The notes: generated from the letters alone by a model not told the origin. Positions 17,727 to 26,987 are shown, numbered from the stretch's first letter. The stretch is 38,259 nt of DNA from Luteitalea sp. (GCA_009377605.1 WHTT01000061.1:1-38259); one strand, 5' to 3'. Numbers and translations are program-made.

Positions 17727-19385
17727 ATGACGCGACAGACTCTTCTGACGGCAACCCTCGCCGGGCTGGCGACCGCAGCGGTTCTCTTCGCACGACAACC
17801 GGACGCGGCGGCGCCCTCGTTCGATCTCCTCATCCGCCACGCCCGCATCGTCGACGGCAGCGGAAGCCCGTGGTACCGGGGCGACGTGGCGATCAGCGGC
17901 GACACGATCGTGCAGATCGCTCCGGTGATCGAGGCCCCGGCGGCGAGTAGCACGGACGGACGTGTCATCGACGCCAAGGGGCTCATCCTCGCTCCGGGGT
18001 TCATCGACATCCACACTCACGCGCGGCGCGGCATCTTCGACGTGCCCACGGCCGAGAACTACGTGCGCCAAGGCGTCACGACGGTCATGGAAGGGCCGGA
18101 CGGCAGCTCGCCCCTGCCGCTGCAGGCCTTTCTCGAGAAGCTCGAAGCGCTGGGCACGAGTGTGAATATCGGCAGCTTCGTGGGTCAGGGATCGATTCGA
18201 CGGGAGGTGATGGGAGAGGTCGATCGCGAGCCCAGCGCCGGCGAGATCGAGCGCATGCGCCGGCTGGTCGATCGGGAGATGCGCGCGGGCGCCTTCGGCC
18301 TGAGCACCGGCTTGTTCTATGTCCCCGGCACCTTCTCCACGACGTCAGAGGTGGTCGAGCTCGCCAAGGTGGCCGGCCGCTACGGCGGCCTTCACATCTC
18401 ACACATGCGCGACGAAGCCTCGAGGGTGGCCGACAGCGTGAAGGAAACCATCACCATTGGCGAGCAAGGCGGCCTGCCCACGCAGGTCACCCATCACAAG
18501 GTCGTGGGTGTCGCCAACTGGGGGCAGAGCGTCGAGACACTGCGCCTGGTTGACGAGGCACGGGCACGTGGCGTGGACGTCACGATCGATCAGTATCCGT
18601 ACACGGCGTCGAGCACCAGCGTGCAAGCGGCGCTGCTGCCCACCTGGGCGCAGGAGGGCGGAGAGGAGCGTATCCGGGCGCGACTACGCGACCCAGCCAC
18701 ACGCGCCAAGATTCGCGCGGAGACCGTCAGGATCATCCGCGACGAGCGTGGCGGCGGCGATCCAAAGAACGTGCAGCTTGCGCGGTGCGACTGGCAGCCG
18801 TCACTGGCCGGCAAGACGCTTGGCGACGTGACGCGCGAGCGAGGGCAGGAGCCGACCCTCGAGCAATCCGCCGAGACGGCGCTCTGGATCATCGAGCAAG
18901 GGGGCTGCCAAGGCATCTTCCACGCAATCGGCGAGGAGGATCTGGTGCGAATCCTGCAGCATCCGGCGACGATGATTGCGTCGGATGGCGAGGTGCCGAT
19001 CTTTGGCGAGAACGTCCCGCACCCGCGGAGCTATGGCACCTTCGCACGCGTGCTCGGCGTGTACGTCCGCGAGAAGCGCGTGCTCACGCTCGAAGAAGCG
19101 GTCCGCAAGATGAGCGCGTTGCCAGCGCAGCGCCTGTCGCTGGGCGATCGCGGGCTGCTTCGTCCTGGGCTACGCGCCGATCTCGTGCTCTTCGATCCGG
19201 CCAGCGTCCGCGCGTCCGCGACCTACGAACGTCCCCATCAGTACGCCGAGGGTGTCTCCCTCGTGGTTGTCAACGGTGAGATCGTGTTCGAGCAGGGTGC
19301 CATGACGAGCGCTCGTCCCGGCCGTGTGCTCTACGGGCCCGGTCGGCCAGCGGAGGCACCGACAGGATCGTCCGGTGCGCGCTAG
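17727..19385 (+). CDS. Secreted N-acyl-D-amino-acid deacylase (D-aminoacylase) family amidohydrolase
   Basis: 552 residues from ATG at 17727, with a hydrophobic N-terminus (TLLTATLAGLATAAVLFARQPDAAAP) indicating export. It shows the amidohydrolase pattern: a beta-sandwich start (FDLLIRHARIVDGSGSPWYRGDVAISGDTI), the metal motif DIHTHAR (His96, His98), GLHISHMRDEA and PTQVTHHKVVG with further metal ligands, and ASDGEVP with the catalytic-type aspartate. The C-terminal sandwich strands read RADLVLFDPASVRASATYERPHQYAEGVSLVVVNGEIVFEQG. The family removes acyl groups from D-amino acids and related compounds and is common in Acidobacteriota as periplasmic enzymes. Complete. It stands alone on this strand and converges with the DUF6454-like gene. 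True substrate not determinable. Confidence 0.9.
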   Translation: MTRQTLLTATLAGLATAAVLFARQPDAAAPSFDLLIRHARIVDGSGSPWYRGDVAISGDTIVQIAPVIEAPAASSTDGRVIDAKGLILAPGFIDIHTHARRGIFDVPTAENYVRQGVTTVMEGPDGSSPLPLQAFLEKLEALGTSVNIGSFVGQGSIRREVMGEVDREPSAGEIERMRRLVDREMRAGAFGLSTGLFYVPGTFSTTSEVVELAKVAGRYGGLHISHMRDEASRVADSVKETITIGEQGGLPTQVTHHKVVGVANWGQSVETLRLVDEARARGVDVTIDQYPYTASSTSVQAALLPTWAQEGGEERIRARLRDPATRAKIRAETVRIIRDERGGGDPKNVQLARCDWQPSLAGKTLGDVTRERGQEPTLEQSAETALWIIEQGGCQGIFHAIGEEDLVRILQHPATMIASDGEVPIFGENVPHPRSYGTFARVLGVYVREKRVLTLEEAVRKMSALPAQRLSLGDRGLLRPGLRADLVLFDPASVRASATYERPHQYAEGVSLVVVNGEIVFEQGAMTSARPGRVLYGPGRPAEAPTGSSGAR

Positions 19386-19390
19386 GCGGA

Positions 19391-19437
19391 CGCCTCGGCG
19401 AGGCGCCGGGGTCCCCAGCGCGGCAGCCGCGCTGGGG
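19391..19437. terminator. Double hairpin, probably a bidirectional terminator
   Basis: Two consecutive perfect hairpins lie between convergent genes: CGCCTC-GGC-GAGGCG (19391-19405) and an 11-bp stem CCCCAGCGCGG-CAG-CCGCGCTGGGG (19413-19437). The first shares its core with the family B palindromes at 20524-20544 and 29400-29420. No T run follows on either strand. Confidence 0.6.
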
Positions 19438-19447
19438 TGGCCCGTCC

Positions 19448-20488
19448 CTAGCGGTTGACCCACGGTGTCGCGTCGTACACGAGCAGGTCGGCTTGATTGT
19501 CGCTCTCCGTCATGAAGTAGGCGCGCATCGAGCCATTGCCGAGCGGCTCCAGCCAGAACGCATTGTGCGTGAGGGCGAGACCGGGATTGTCCCCTGCGCC
19601 TTCATCGATGAAGAGATTGACCGGGATTTGGTGCTCCGAACGAGCGCGGCGCAAGTCGACGAGCTCCAAGCCGCCGAACGCGATGTCGCCACGCGGCGTA
19701 GTGTAGCCGCCGACGCCGGCGCACAACATGTACTCGACGCCCTGATAGTGGCAGTCTTGATAGTCGATGTAGAACTGCGCGTTCGGTGTCCAGCCGGAGG
19801 ACACGACCTTCGGGTCATGCGTCCGCTCAATGAGCTTCCACGTATACAGGCGCCGTGAGCCCCAGCTGACGCCGTGGAGTATGCCTCGGTGAACGTTGTG
19901 CACGATACCGCCGATGTGATCGTTCTCGCTGAAGACGCGCTCGACCGCGAGTGTCTTCGGATCGACGCGGTAGATGTTGCTCTTGCTGTTCGGCCGGTAC
20001 TCGGCCACGGGTACCCACAGGTGCTTGCCGTCGTAGTCGATGCCGCCGGGATGATACGTTGTGCCGTTGGTGAGCTCGACCTTGCCGATCAAATGGCCAG
20101 CGGCGTCGAACTTGAACAGCCACGCACGTCCAGCGCCCGTGGAACGATCGAGTGAGAAGTCGTAGACGGCGTCGGTCTCGGTGCCGTTACGTTCGGTGCT
20201 CTCGAGCACCTCGACGGCAGACACATAGAAGGTCTGCCCGATCTTGACGAGCCCCTGCGTGTGAAACGTCGGCCAATCCATCTCCACGGTATCGACGTGC
20301 GTCCAGATCGTATTCTTTCCCATGAGACGGAACAGTCTCGTCGTGTCGTTGTCGCGTGACGGTGGCCATCGCCTCTCGGGAGCATCGCGCCGCGTGCCGC
20401 TCGCCACACCACCGACGTCTTGGCCCGCCGTGGCGCAGATGGTGCTGGTCAGGAGCAAGCCAAACGTGAGGAGTCGAATGGGTATCAT
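19448..20488 (-). CDS. Secreted DUF6454-like protein, probable beta-propeller
   Basis: 346 residues from ATG at 20488. A signal peptide (MIPIRLLTFGLLLTSTICATAG) is followed by repeated strand-rich motifs: MDWPTFHTQGLVKIGQTFYVSAVEV, AWLFKFDAAGHLIGKVELTNGTTYHPGGIDYDGKHLWVPVAEY, SNIYRVDPKTLAVERVF, DHIGGIVHN, FGGLELVDLRR and ADLLVYDATPW. The wording fits a YVTN/SMP-30-like propeller, and the order fits what I remember of DUF6454 proteins. No catalytic residues can be named. The 5' leader contains a complete family B palindrome between the start codon and any promoter further upstream. Family name is from memory and uncertain; extracellular or periplasmic location is well supported. Confidence 0.7.
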   Translation of the reverse strand: MIPIRLLTFGLLLTSTICATAGQDVGGVASGTRRDAPERRWPPSRDNDTTRLFRLMGKNTIWTHVDTVEMDWPTFHTQGLVKIGQTFYVSAVEVLESTERNGTETDAVYDFSLDRSTGAGRAWLFKFDAAGHLIGKVELTNGTTYHPGGIDYDGKHLWVPVAEYRPNSKSNIYRVDPKTLAVERVFSENDHIGGIVHNVHRGILHGVSWGSRRLYTWKLIERTHDPKVVSSGWTPNAQFYIDYQDCHYQGVEYMLCAGVGGYTTPRGDIAFGGLELVDLRRARSEHQIPVNLFIDEGAGDNPGLALTHNAFWLEPLGNGSMRAYFMTESDNQADLLVYDATPWVNR

Positions 20489-20501
20489 GATGTTCCCCGA
20501 T

Positions 20502-20550
20502 GGTAGGGCACGCGCGCCGTCACGGCCGCCTCGGCGAGGCGGCCCTACCT
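20502..20550. repeat. Dispersed palindrome, family B, complete copy
   Basis: Outer arms GGTAGGGC (20502-20509) and GCCCTACC (20542-20549) enclose the perfect inner hairpin GGCCGCCTC-GGC-GAGGCGGCC (20524-20544). Bases 20522-20550 are identical to 29398-29426. It sits in the 5' leader of the DUF6454-like gene, unlike the copy at 29398, which abuts a stop codon. Confidence 0.75.
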
Positions 20551-20562
20551 TGAGCTGCAAGT

Positions 20563-20591
20563 ATGGCAAATGTGTGACGCGCCGGTAATAT
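20563..20591 (+). promoter_or_regulatory. Candidate promoter of the dinB-like gene
   Basis: -35 ATGGCA (20563-20568), 17-base spacer, -10 TAATAT (20586-20591), followed 46 bases later by the start codon with a strong GGGAGGG ribosome-binding sequence. Confidence 0.35.
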
Positions 20592-20636
20592 TTCCGTAAA
20601 TGCCAATGAGTGAGTGTTTCGAAGGGAGGGTCTGAG

Positions 20637-21245
20637 ATGGCGATAGAACGATCGGATGGTAACCGCGCGATGCGGAGATCTCGCCGTTCATGGCGGTGCT
20701 CGGTCGGTGCTCCTGCTCTTTTGGTCGCCGGTCTGACGATGGGCGGGGTGATGCTTTCGCAGGTCGCGGCAGCACAGGCGCCAGAGCTCGGGCAGGGTTG
20801 GCTGGCCGAGTTCAATATGGCCGCGCGCCAGCTCGGAGAGCTCGCCGACGCCACACCTGCGGAGAAGTTCGGCTGGCGGCCTGCAGCGGGCGTCCGCTCC
20901 ATGAGCGAGGTCTACGTGCATGTTGCGGTGGGCAACTTCTGGCTCCTCGAACAGGCGGGCGTCAAGGTGCCGGACGGCCTGTCGAAGCTGCCCAAGGATC
21001 CCGAGAAGAGCATCACCGACAAGGCGGAGGTGCTCAAGTGGCTCCAGGCGTCGTTCGACGCGGTCCGTAAGAGCTATCCGACCACGGACAGAGAGAAGAA
21101 GGTGGAGTTCCGTGGTCAGGAGACAACGTCCGAACAGGTGTTTCTGCGCATCCTCGTCCACAACCACGAGCACATGGGACAAGCCATCGCGTACGCTCGT
21201 ATGAACGACATCGTCCCTCCCTGGTCGAAAGCGAGTGGCGATTAG
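20637..21245 (+). CDS. Exported DinB-superfamily protein
   Basis: 202 residues from ATG at 20637 (GGGAGGG six bases upstream). A long arginine-rich N-terminus and a hydrophobic stretch (APALLVAGLTMGGVMLSQVAAAQA) form a signal peptide; Met12 is an alternative start. The mature part is a four-helix DinB bundle: EFNMAARQLGELADATPAEKFGWRPAAGVRSMSEVYVHVAVGNFWLL and ILVHNHEHMGQAIAYARMNDIVPP. The likely metal-binding histidines are His95, His175 and His179. DinB-fold proteins include metal-dependent thiol transferases, but exported acidobacterial members are uncharacterised. The stop overlaps the convergent araC-like stop by four bases. Confidence 0.85.
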   Translation: MAIERSDGNRAMRRSRRSWRCSVGAPALLVAGLTMGGVMLSQVAAAQAPELGQGWLAEFNMAARQLGELADATPAEKFGWRPAAGVRSMSEVYVHVAVGNFWLLEQAGVKVPDGLSKLPKDPEKSITDKAEVLKWLQASFDAVRKSYPTTDREKKVEFRGQETTSEQVFLRILVHNHEHMGQAIAYARMNDIVPPWSKASGD

Positions 21246-22210
21246 GAGGCCGCGCCCGCCGAGGGTGCTGCGCCGTTCAGCCGGGACTGCCGGTACGCGC
21301 TGGGCGCCACGCCCGCCCAGCGCTTGAACGCCTTGTGGAAAGCGCTCTCGGTCTCGTAACCGACCTGCGCGGCAATGTCACCGACCCGAGCATGGGTGGA
21401 GGCGAGCAGGCGACGGGCACGATGCATCCGCCAGCGCGTGAGGTACGTCAGTGGCGGCTCGCCGACAAGGGCCGAAAATCTGGCGGCAAACGCGGATCGT
21501 GACATGGCAACGCGAGCAGCGAGCGACTCAACGGTCCAGCCGTCCGATGGACGCGCGTGGATCAAGCCGAGCGCCTCACTGATCTGCGGATCGAGCAACG
21601 CGCGGAGCCAGCCCTGTACGCTCTCGCCGCCTTGCGCCAGGTGCGCGCGCACAGCCTGCACGAGCAGGATGTCCGCAAGGCGGCCTACCACCGTAGCCGC
21701 GCCGAGCTGGCCGGAAGACATCTCCGTCGCCATGAACTGGAGACTCGCTTCGAGCCACATCGGCGGCGGGCCCTGGTCGCCCGTGACATGGATGATGGGC
21801 GGGAGCGCAGCAATCAACGGATTGTCCGCATCATCGAACGCAAAGCAGCCGTTTACGAGCGTCGTCCGCGCGCCGCCGCCGCCGTACTCGAACACGCCTC
21901 CAGGTTGACAGTCTCGCCGCGCCGGGTTGCGACACAAGATGTCCTTTGCGGGCAGCGGCACCGTGGCGGCGTTGTCCTTGATCACATGTCGTTGGCCCTT
22001 CGCCAGCAGGACGAAGTCGCTCCCAGCGACGTGCAGCGGCGCCTCCCTCCCGTCCACCTCGATCCAGGCCGTCCCACGCGTCACGACATAAAAGCAGGCA
22101 TGCGCCCGCCAGCCCTCCATGACGAGCCCCCATGGCGCGGAGAACTCCCATCGGCCATGCACATCGTTCCGAAACCCTACTGACTGGACGACGTCGGTCA
22201 AGACATCCAT
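21242..22210 (-). CDS. AraC-family regulator with N-terminal cupin
   Basis: 322 residues from ATG at 22210. The N-terminal cupin_6-type sensor domain (GLVMEGWRAHACFYVVTRGTAWIEVDGREAPLHVAGSDFVLLAKGQRHVIKD) is followed by a helical linker (MWLEASLQFMATEMSSGQLGAATVVGRLADILLVQAVRAHL) and a C-terminal double helix-turn-helix (PSDGWTVESLAARVAMSRSAFAARFSALVGEPPLTYLTRWRMHRARRLLASTHARVGDIAAQVGYETESAFHKAFKRWAGVAPSAYR). Typical length. It diverges from the Old Yellow Enzyme gene across 154 bases. In other bacteria this AraC type is commonly placed next to and controls an oxidoreductase, so it probably activates that gene in response to a small electrophile or similar ligand (inference). Confidence 0.9.
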   Translation of the reverse strand: MDVLTDVVQSVGFRNDVHGRWEFSAPWGLVMEGWRAHACFYVVTRGTAWIEVDGREAPLHVAGSDFVLLAKGQRHVIKDNAATVPLPAKDILCRNPARRDCQPGGVFEYGGGGARTTLVNGCFAFDDADNPLIAALPPIIHVTGDQGPPPMWLEASLQFMATEMSSGQLGAATVVGRLADILLVQAVRAHLAQGGESVQGWLRALLDPQISEALGLIHARPSDGWTVESLAARVAMSRSAFAARFSALVGEPPLTYLTRWRMHRARRLLASTHARVGDIAAQVGYETESAFHKAFKRWAGVAPSAYRQSRLNGAAPSAGAAS

Positions 22211-22364
22211 AGCAGCACCGCTATTACTCTACACGCTCCTGATCAATTGAGACGAATGGACATATATTTGCGACTCTTGACGGTCGACACTCCATTGTAG
22301 CGGGTCTATCGTCGTTTCCAGCCCTCGAGGATCTCGATGAAAGAGGGCGGAGGGACGATAGACG

Positions 22365-23456
22365 ATGGAGCTGTTCACTTCATATCAGTTGGGCGATCTC
22401 GCCGTGGCGAATCGGATGATGATGTCGGCCATGACGCGGAATCGGGCGGTGGCCGGCAACGTGCCGACTCCCCTTGCAGCGACCTACTACAGTCAGCGCG
22501 CCACGGCTGGCGTGATCGTGACCGAAGCGTCACAGGTGAGCCCGCAAGGCGTGGGTTACGTCCGCACGCCGGGGATTCACTCTGCGGAGCAAGTTGCCGG
22601 GTGGCGCATGGTCACCGACGCGGTGCATCGGGCCGGCGGCGTCATGTTTCTACAGTTGTGGCATGTCGGGCGTATCTCGCATCCCGACTTCCACGGCGGT
22701 GAGTTGCCAGTGGCACCGTCGGCCATCGCGCCGGAAGGTCAGAGCTACACATACGCCGGACCGAAGCCCATGGTCGCGCCGCGTGCGCTCGATCTCGCAG
22801 AGTTACCGCACATCGTCGACCAGTTCCGGTGCGGCGCCGAGCAGGCGAAGCTCGCGGGATTCGACGGTGTGGAGATCCATGGGGCGAACGGATACTTACC
22901 CGACCAGTTCCTGCGGGACGGCGCCAACCAGCGCACGGATGCGTACGGGGGCAGCATCCCGAATCGCGCCCGTCTCCCGCTCGAGATCGTGGAGGCTGTC
23001 GCCAGCGTTTGGGATGCCGGTCGCGTCGGCTACAAGATCTCGCCGACGAGCGCCTTCAACTCGATGAGCGATTCGAACCCGCTGGCCACGTTCTCGTATC
23101 TGGTGAAGGAGCTCTCGGCCCGCGGTGTGGCGTATCTCGCGGTCAACGAAACAATCGGCGGCCAATGGGCCGTCCCAGCCCATCAGCGGATCACGCCCGC
23201 GCTTCGCGCGCTGTTCCGAGGGACGCTCATCGTGAACGGCGGCTACGAGGACACGTCTGGACAGGCCGCTATCCGCGCCGGCGGTGCCGATCTCGTGGCG
23301 TACGGGGTCAGGTTTCTGGCGAACCCAGATCTTCCACGACGGTTCAAAGAACAGGCGCCGCTCAACGCACCTGACCCTGCGACGTTCTACGGTGGTGAGG
23401 GGGCGGGGTACGTTGACTACCCGTTTCTGGATCCCATTGCGGCCGAGCCCGTGTAA
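22365..23456 (+). CDS. Alkene reductase, Old Yellow Enzyme family (NemA-like)
   Basis: 363 residues, ATG at 22365 with GGAGGG upstream. An FMN-dependent ene-reductase: it reduces activated C=C bonds of enones, maleimides or nitroesters with NAD(P)H. Visible motifs are FTSYQLGDLAVANRMMMSAMTRNRA (FMN-binding start), QLWHVGR (residues 97-103), HGANGYLPDQFLRDGANQRTDAYGGS with the substrate-binding His172/Asn175 and the catalytic Tyr177, NGGYE and VAYGVRFLANPDLPRRF (phosphate-binding end). Length is normal, cytoplasmic. It is probably controlled by the divergent AraC protein. Intact. Confidence 0.93.
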   Translation: MELFTSYQLGDLAVANRMMMSAMTRNRAVAGNVPTPLAATYYSQRATAGVIVTEASQVSPQGVGYVRTPGIHSAEQVAGWRMVTDAVHRAGGVMFLQLWHVGRISHPDFHGGELPVAPSAIAPEGQSYTYAGPKPMVAPRALDLAELPHIVDQFRCGAEQAKLAGFDGVEIHGANGYLPDQFLRDGANQRTDAYGGSIPNRARLPLEIVEAVASVWDAGRVGYKISPTSAFNSMSDSNPLATFSYLVKELSARGVAYLAVNETIGGQWAVPAHQRITPALRALFRGTLIVNGGYEDTSGQAAIRAGGADLVAYGVRFLANPDLPRRFKEQAPLNAPDPATFYGGEGAGYVDYPFLDPIAAEPV

Positions 23457-23491
23457 CGACGATGGTGGCCGACACCGTGGACCATTGGCGG

Positions 23492-24215
23492 CTATTCGCG
23501 GCGCTGTTTAAGGAACCAGGAATAGAGGTCCTGGCCTTCGTAGACACGCGTCCACACATTGTGCCCGAGATCTTCGTGGACGGTAAGACGGACGTCGGGA
23601 TGTCCGGCGGCTTCGAGCGCGACGGCCATCTCGAGTGAGCGCGACGGCTGCACGACCGTATCGCGGCCGCCATGAAAGATCCAAAGCGGCAGCTTTTGCG
23701 CCGCCAGGCGATCGACCATCTTCGGATCGCCGCTGCCGCAGATGGGCGCGATGGCGGCCCAGCGCTCGGGACGTCGCGTGCCCAGAAACCATGTGCCGTG
23801 GCGGGGCGGTCCCCTCCGGCGAACGTTCCGGCAGCGGCGGACGCTCCTCTGGCGGTGGCGTGAACATCGGCATTTGCGGGTTGATGATGATGAACGGAAG
23901 ATCGCGTCCCTGAATCCAGGCTTCCGCCAACGGGCCGTACCTTAGGGTGTACTCGAGCTCCTCGAGTCCGTCGCCACGCTCGCCTCCGCCGTGAAGAAAC
24001 AGAATCACCGGCCACTTCTTCCCGGTCTCCGACTGATACCCCACGGGCAGGTAGAGAAAATACTCCCGCGGCTCGCCGGCGGCCTTGCTGTCGTAGCGCT
24101 TGCGAACAAGCTGCGCGCCGGTGCGGACATCGACTTCGTCGGCCCTGGCGGGGAGATGGCCGAACAGCGCGACCGCGCCGGCGCTCATGGTCTGTAACAT
24201 GCGGCGTCTTTGCAT
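23492..24215 (-). pseudogene. Secreted alpha/beta hydrolase (PHB depolymerase/esterase-like), nucleophile region lost
   Basis: The ATG at 24215 opens MQRRRMLQTMSAGAVALFGHLPARA, a Tat-like signal peptide, then REYFLYLPVGYQSETGKKWPVILFLHGGGERGDGLEELEYTLRYGPLAE and LPFIIINPQMP, the oxyanion side of the fold. Where homologues have about 45 residues ending in the nucleophile elbow GLSMGGFGTW, this copy has only a proline-rich stretch, then HMVSGHATS, and the frame is lost. In other frames one reads RRPERWAAIAPICGSGDPKMVDRLAAQKLPLWIFHGGRDTVV and HPDVRLTVHEDLGHNVWTRVYEGQDLYSWFLKQRRE, with the acid and histidine. The serine motif is missing and at least one frameshift is present, so the gene cannot make an active enzyme. 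Confidence 0.85.
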
Positions 24216-24254
24216 GGATGGTGTTCCGTTCTCTCCTAAGCGTTCTATGCCTAG

Positions 24255-24283
24255 AGTAAACTATGTTACGAAATTGATGTCAA
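24255..24283 (-). promoter_or_regulatory. Promoter of the hydrolase pseudogene
   Basis: On the minus strand TTGACA (24278-24283), a 17-base spacer and TTTACT (24255-24260) form a good sigma-70-type promoter about 40 bases ahead of the start codon. It suggests the gene was inactivated recently enough for its promoter to persist. Confidence 0.55.
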
Positions 24284-24316
24284 CACTCGGGCACGCTTCG
24301 CATTAGCTCCGGGATT

Positions 24317-26953
24317 TCAGCTATGACGGAGTGCAGTAAGCGGATCGACGCGCGTGGCCCATCGCGCGGGTATGAAGCAGGCGGATGCGGCAACGACGAG
24401 AATGAGCGCGGCCGCGCCAGCGAAGGCCCAGTAGTCCAGAGGCTCAACACCAAAGAGCTGATTTGCGAGCACGCGGCTGAGGAACGCAGCCACCGCGAGA
24501 CCTATGGCCATACCGGTGGTGGCAAGTCGAAGACCATCGAGCAGTACACTGCCGAGAACCTGGCGCGGCTGGGCGCCCAACGCCATGCTGATGCCGATGT
24601 CGCGCGTGCGCCGCGTGACGTGGTACGCCATCACAGCGTAGATACCAATCGTCGATACGACGAGCGCCAGAAGCGCAAGCGCGCCGAGCAGCAAGGTCCT
24701 GAATCGCGGGACGGCAATCGAGTCGGCCACGAGCTGATTCATGGTCTTGACATCGTCAGCCGGGACGGTCCTGTCCGCCGACCAAATGGCCTGTCGTGTC
24801 TCGGGAACCAACATAGCCGGATCCACTGTCGTTCGAACCACGAGGAACGTGAGAAGGCCCTGGTTGGCGGATCCTGCGTCCTGATCGTACGGGACGTAGT
24901 ATTTCGGCTCGGCTGGCTGGTCGAGTCCCCAGTGCTTTTCATCATCGACGACGCCAACGACCGTCCGCGACATGCCGCCAGTGATGAGTCTCTGCCCCAC
25001 CGAGTCCACCGACGGCCACAACTGATGGGCAAGCCGCCGATTCACGATCGCAACAGGATCGCTGCCATGTCGGTCCCGGTCGCTGAAGTGCCGCCCCGTC
25101 AATAGACCGACCTTCATGACTTGGAAGTAATCGGCGCTCACGACGTTCGCCTCACCAAACTGCTCACCGTCGATGAAATCGCTCGAGATTCTCGCCTTCG
25201 TCGAGCGTCCACTCAGCGGCAACGTCATGACGAGCGCCGCTGACGACACGCCACGTTGAGATCGAACGTTGCGCAGCACCTCTCTGTGAAACCGACTGAT
25301 TTGCTCCCATGAGTTGTCTCGATGCCCAGGTGGCATCAGTCTCGCAGTCAACACCGAGTCCGGCGAAAAACCCATGTCGACACGATTGAGCGCCGACAGG
25401 CTTCGAATCGTCAACCCGGCACCAACCAGGAGCACGAGCGCCACCGCGACCTGGAAAACGACGAGCACGTTGGTCAGCCGCACCGAGCCGGGGCGCAGGG
25501 ATGGCGCGTTCTCGTCCGCCTGAATCGTCCTGGCAAGCTCCAGACGGTTCAGCGCGAGCGTCGGCACCACGGCAAGCAGCAGTGCGACGCCTACGGATAT
25601 CGCAAGAGCCGCGAACAGTACGGTCCCGTTGATGCCAATGTCCTCGATGCGCGGGATGTTGTGCGGAAAGAAGGGAATGATGGCGTGCAACGCCCAGTAG
25701 GTGCCGACCAGACCGGCGATGCTTCCGGAAACCGCCAGAACGAGGTTCTCTGACAGCGACTGCAGCAACACACGGGTACGGCTGGCGCCGAGCGACAGGC
25801 GCACCGCGGTCTCGCGCAACCGTATCGTGGAGCGCACGAGGAGGAGGTTTGCCACATTCGCGCAGGCGATCATCAAGACGAGGACAACGGCCCCGACCAG
25901 CAGCATCACGGCAGGGCGCAGGTGTCTCGTCACCCGATCGACGACCCGCGCGAGCAGCGGCCTCGCGCCTGGCGAGGTGCCGGCATCTGTCTGGTTCGGT
26001 TGGGACATCAAGCCGGTCAGCTCACTTCGGGCTTGCGCGACGGTGGCCCCGGCACCGAGCCGTCCCAACACCGTAACCCGGTGTCCCGGCGCGTCCGGTG
26101 CCGCCATCGGCTCCCACATCTCGCTCACCAGCCCAGGCACTTGAGAAGCGTCGGCTGGGTAGCGAAAGTCCGACGGCATCACGCCGACGATCTCGTACAA
26201 CTGGTCATCCAGAAGAACCGTCTTCCCGACAATGCGTGGATCCGCCCCGAAACGGCCAGTCCACAGACGATGGCTGATGACGACAACGCGGCGGCGAAGC
26301 CGAACATCGTCGTCCGCCAACGTTCGACCGAGTGCCGCACGGACGCCCAGCAGAGAGAAGAAGTTGTCGGCGACAGCGAGACCGAAGACATATGTGGGGA
26401 CGTTGTCTGCACGCAGATGGTGCCGCGTCCATTCCCAGGCCGTGAGCTCTTCGAAGGTCACACTCTGATCTTTCCAAACCGCCAGCTCCGCCAGCGAGGT
26501 ACCGTCCGTGTACCCTGGCGGCGCCTTGGGGCGACTCTGGGAGATATGAATGAGATTCTCGGGCGCGCGGAACGGCAGCGGTGCGAGCAGCAGCGCATGC
26601 AGGACGCTGAACACCGCCGTCGTGGCACCGATGCCGAGCGTCAACGACAGGAGGGCGGCGACGGTGAAACCGGGACTACGCCACATCATGCGCAACCCAG
26701 CCCGAAGATCACGCCCGAACATCTCGAGCGCGATCCCTCTCCAACCGTCTCTCACCTTCTCCTTCACCTGCTCGGAGCCTCCGAGCCGCAGCCTCACTGC
26801 TCGTTGTGCCTCCTCCCGCGTGAGCCCGCGCGCCATGCCGCGCTCCACCTGAATGTCGAAGTACGCCTGGACTTCATCATTCAGCTCCTCTTCCACCCGA
26901 AGGCGATCGAACCAACGCTCGAGGATGCGTGTGAGCCGCCAGAGCCACGACAT
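24317..26953 (-). CDS. ADOP-family FtsX/MacB permease (complete)
   Basis: 878 residues from ATG at 26953. Domains in order: cytoplasmic N-terminal helix region (MSWLWRLTRILERWFDRLRVEEELNDEVQAYFD), helix 1 (FTVAALLSLTLGIGATTAVFSVLHALLL), first MacB periplasmic domain, FtsX helices 2-4 (LLVGAVVLVLMIACANVANLLLVRS, then LVLAVSGSIAGLVGTYWALHAI and VLFAALAISVGVALLLAVVPTLA), linker helix (VLVVFQVAVALVLLVGAGLTIRSL), second periplasmic domain, and three C-terminal helices ending AARRWATRVDPLTALRHS-like (actual ARWATRVDPLTALRHS). All segments are present with no shift. It lies 34 bases after the shorter ADOP and, with padR, forms a three-gene operon. No ATPase gene is adjacent, as usual for the family. 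Transported substrate unknown. Confidence 0.9.
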   Translation of the reverse strand: MSWLWRLTRILERWFDRLRVEEELNDEVQAYFDIQVERGMARGLTREEAQRAVRLRLGGSEQVKEKVRDGWRGIALEMFGRDLRAGLRMMWRSPGFTVAALLSLTLGIGATTAVFSVLHALLLAPLPFRAPENLIHISQSRPKAPPGYTDGTSLAELAVWKDQSVTFEELTAWEWTRHHLRADNVPTYVFGLAVADNFFSLLGVRAALGRTLADDDVRLRRRVVVISHRLWTGRFGADPRIVGKTVLLDDQLYEIVGVMPSDFRYPADASQVPGLVSEMWEPMAAPDAPGHRVTVLGRLGAGATVAQARSELTGLMSQPNQTDAGTSPGARPLLARVVDRVTRHLRPAVMLLVGAVVLVLMIACANVANLLLVRSTIRLRETAVRLSLGASRTRVLLQSLSENLVLAVSGSIAGLVGTYWALHAIIPFFPHNIPRIEDIGINGTVLFAALAISVGVALLLAVVPTLALNRLELARTIQADENAPSLRPGSVRLTNVLVVFQVAVALVLLVGAGLTIRSLSALNRVDMGFSPDSVLTARLMPPGHRDNSWEQISRFHREVLRNVRSQRGVSSAALVMTLPLSGRSTKARISSDFIDGEQFGEANVVSADYFQVMKVGLLTGRHFSDRDRHGSDPVAIVNRRLAHQLWPSVDSVGQRLITGGMSRTVVGVVDDEKHWGLDQPAEPKYYVPYDQDAGSANQGLLTFLVVRTTVDPAMLVPETRQAIWSADRTVPADDVKTMNQLVADSIAVPRFRTLLLGALALLALVVSTIGIYAVMAYHVTRRTRDIGISMALGAQPRQVLGSVLLDGLRLATTGMAIGLAVAAFLSRVLANQLFGVEPLDYWAFAGAAALILVVAASACFIPARWATRVDPLTALRHS

Positions 26954-26987
26954 GGGTTATTTCTCCTCCGATGGACGAGAACGAAGA

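Noticed and set aside
20489-20902. N-terminal extension of the DUF6454-like protein into the DinB gene
   Set aside because: It would overlap a well-supported gene on the other strand; the signal peptide begins exactly at 20488.
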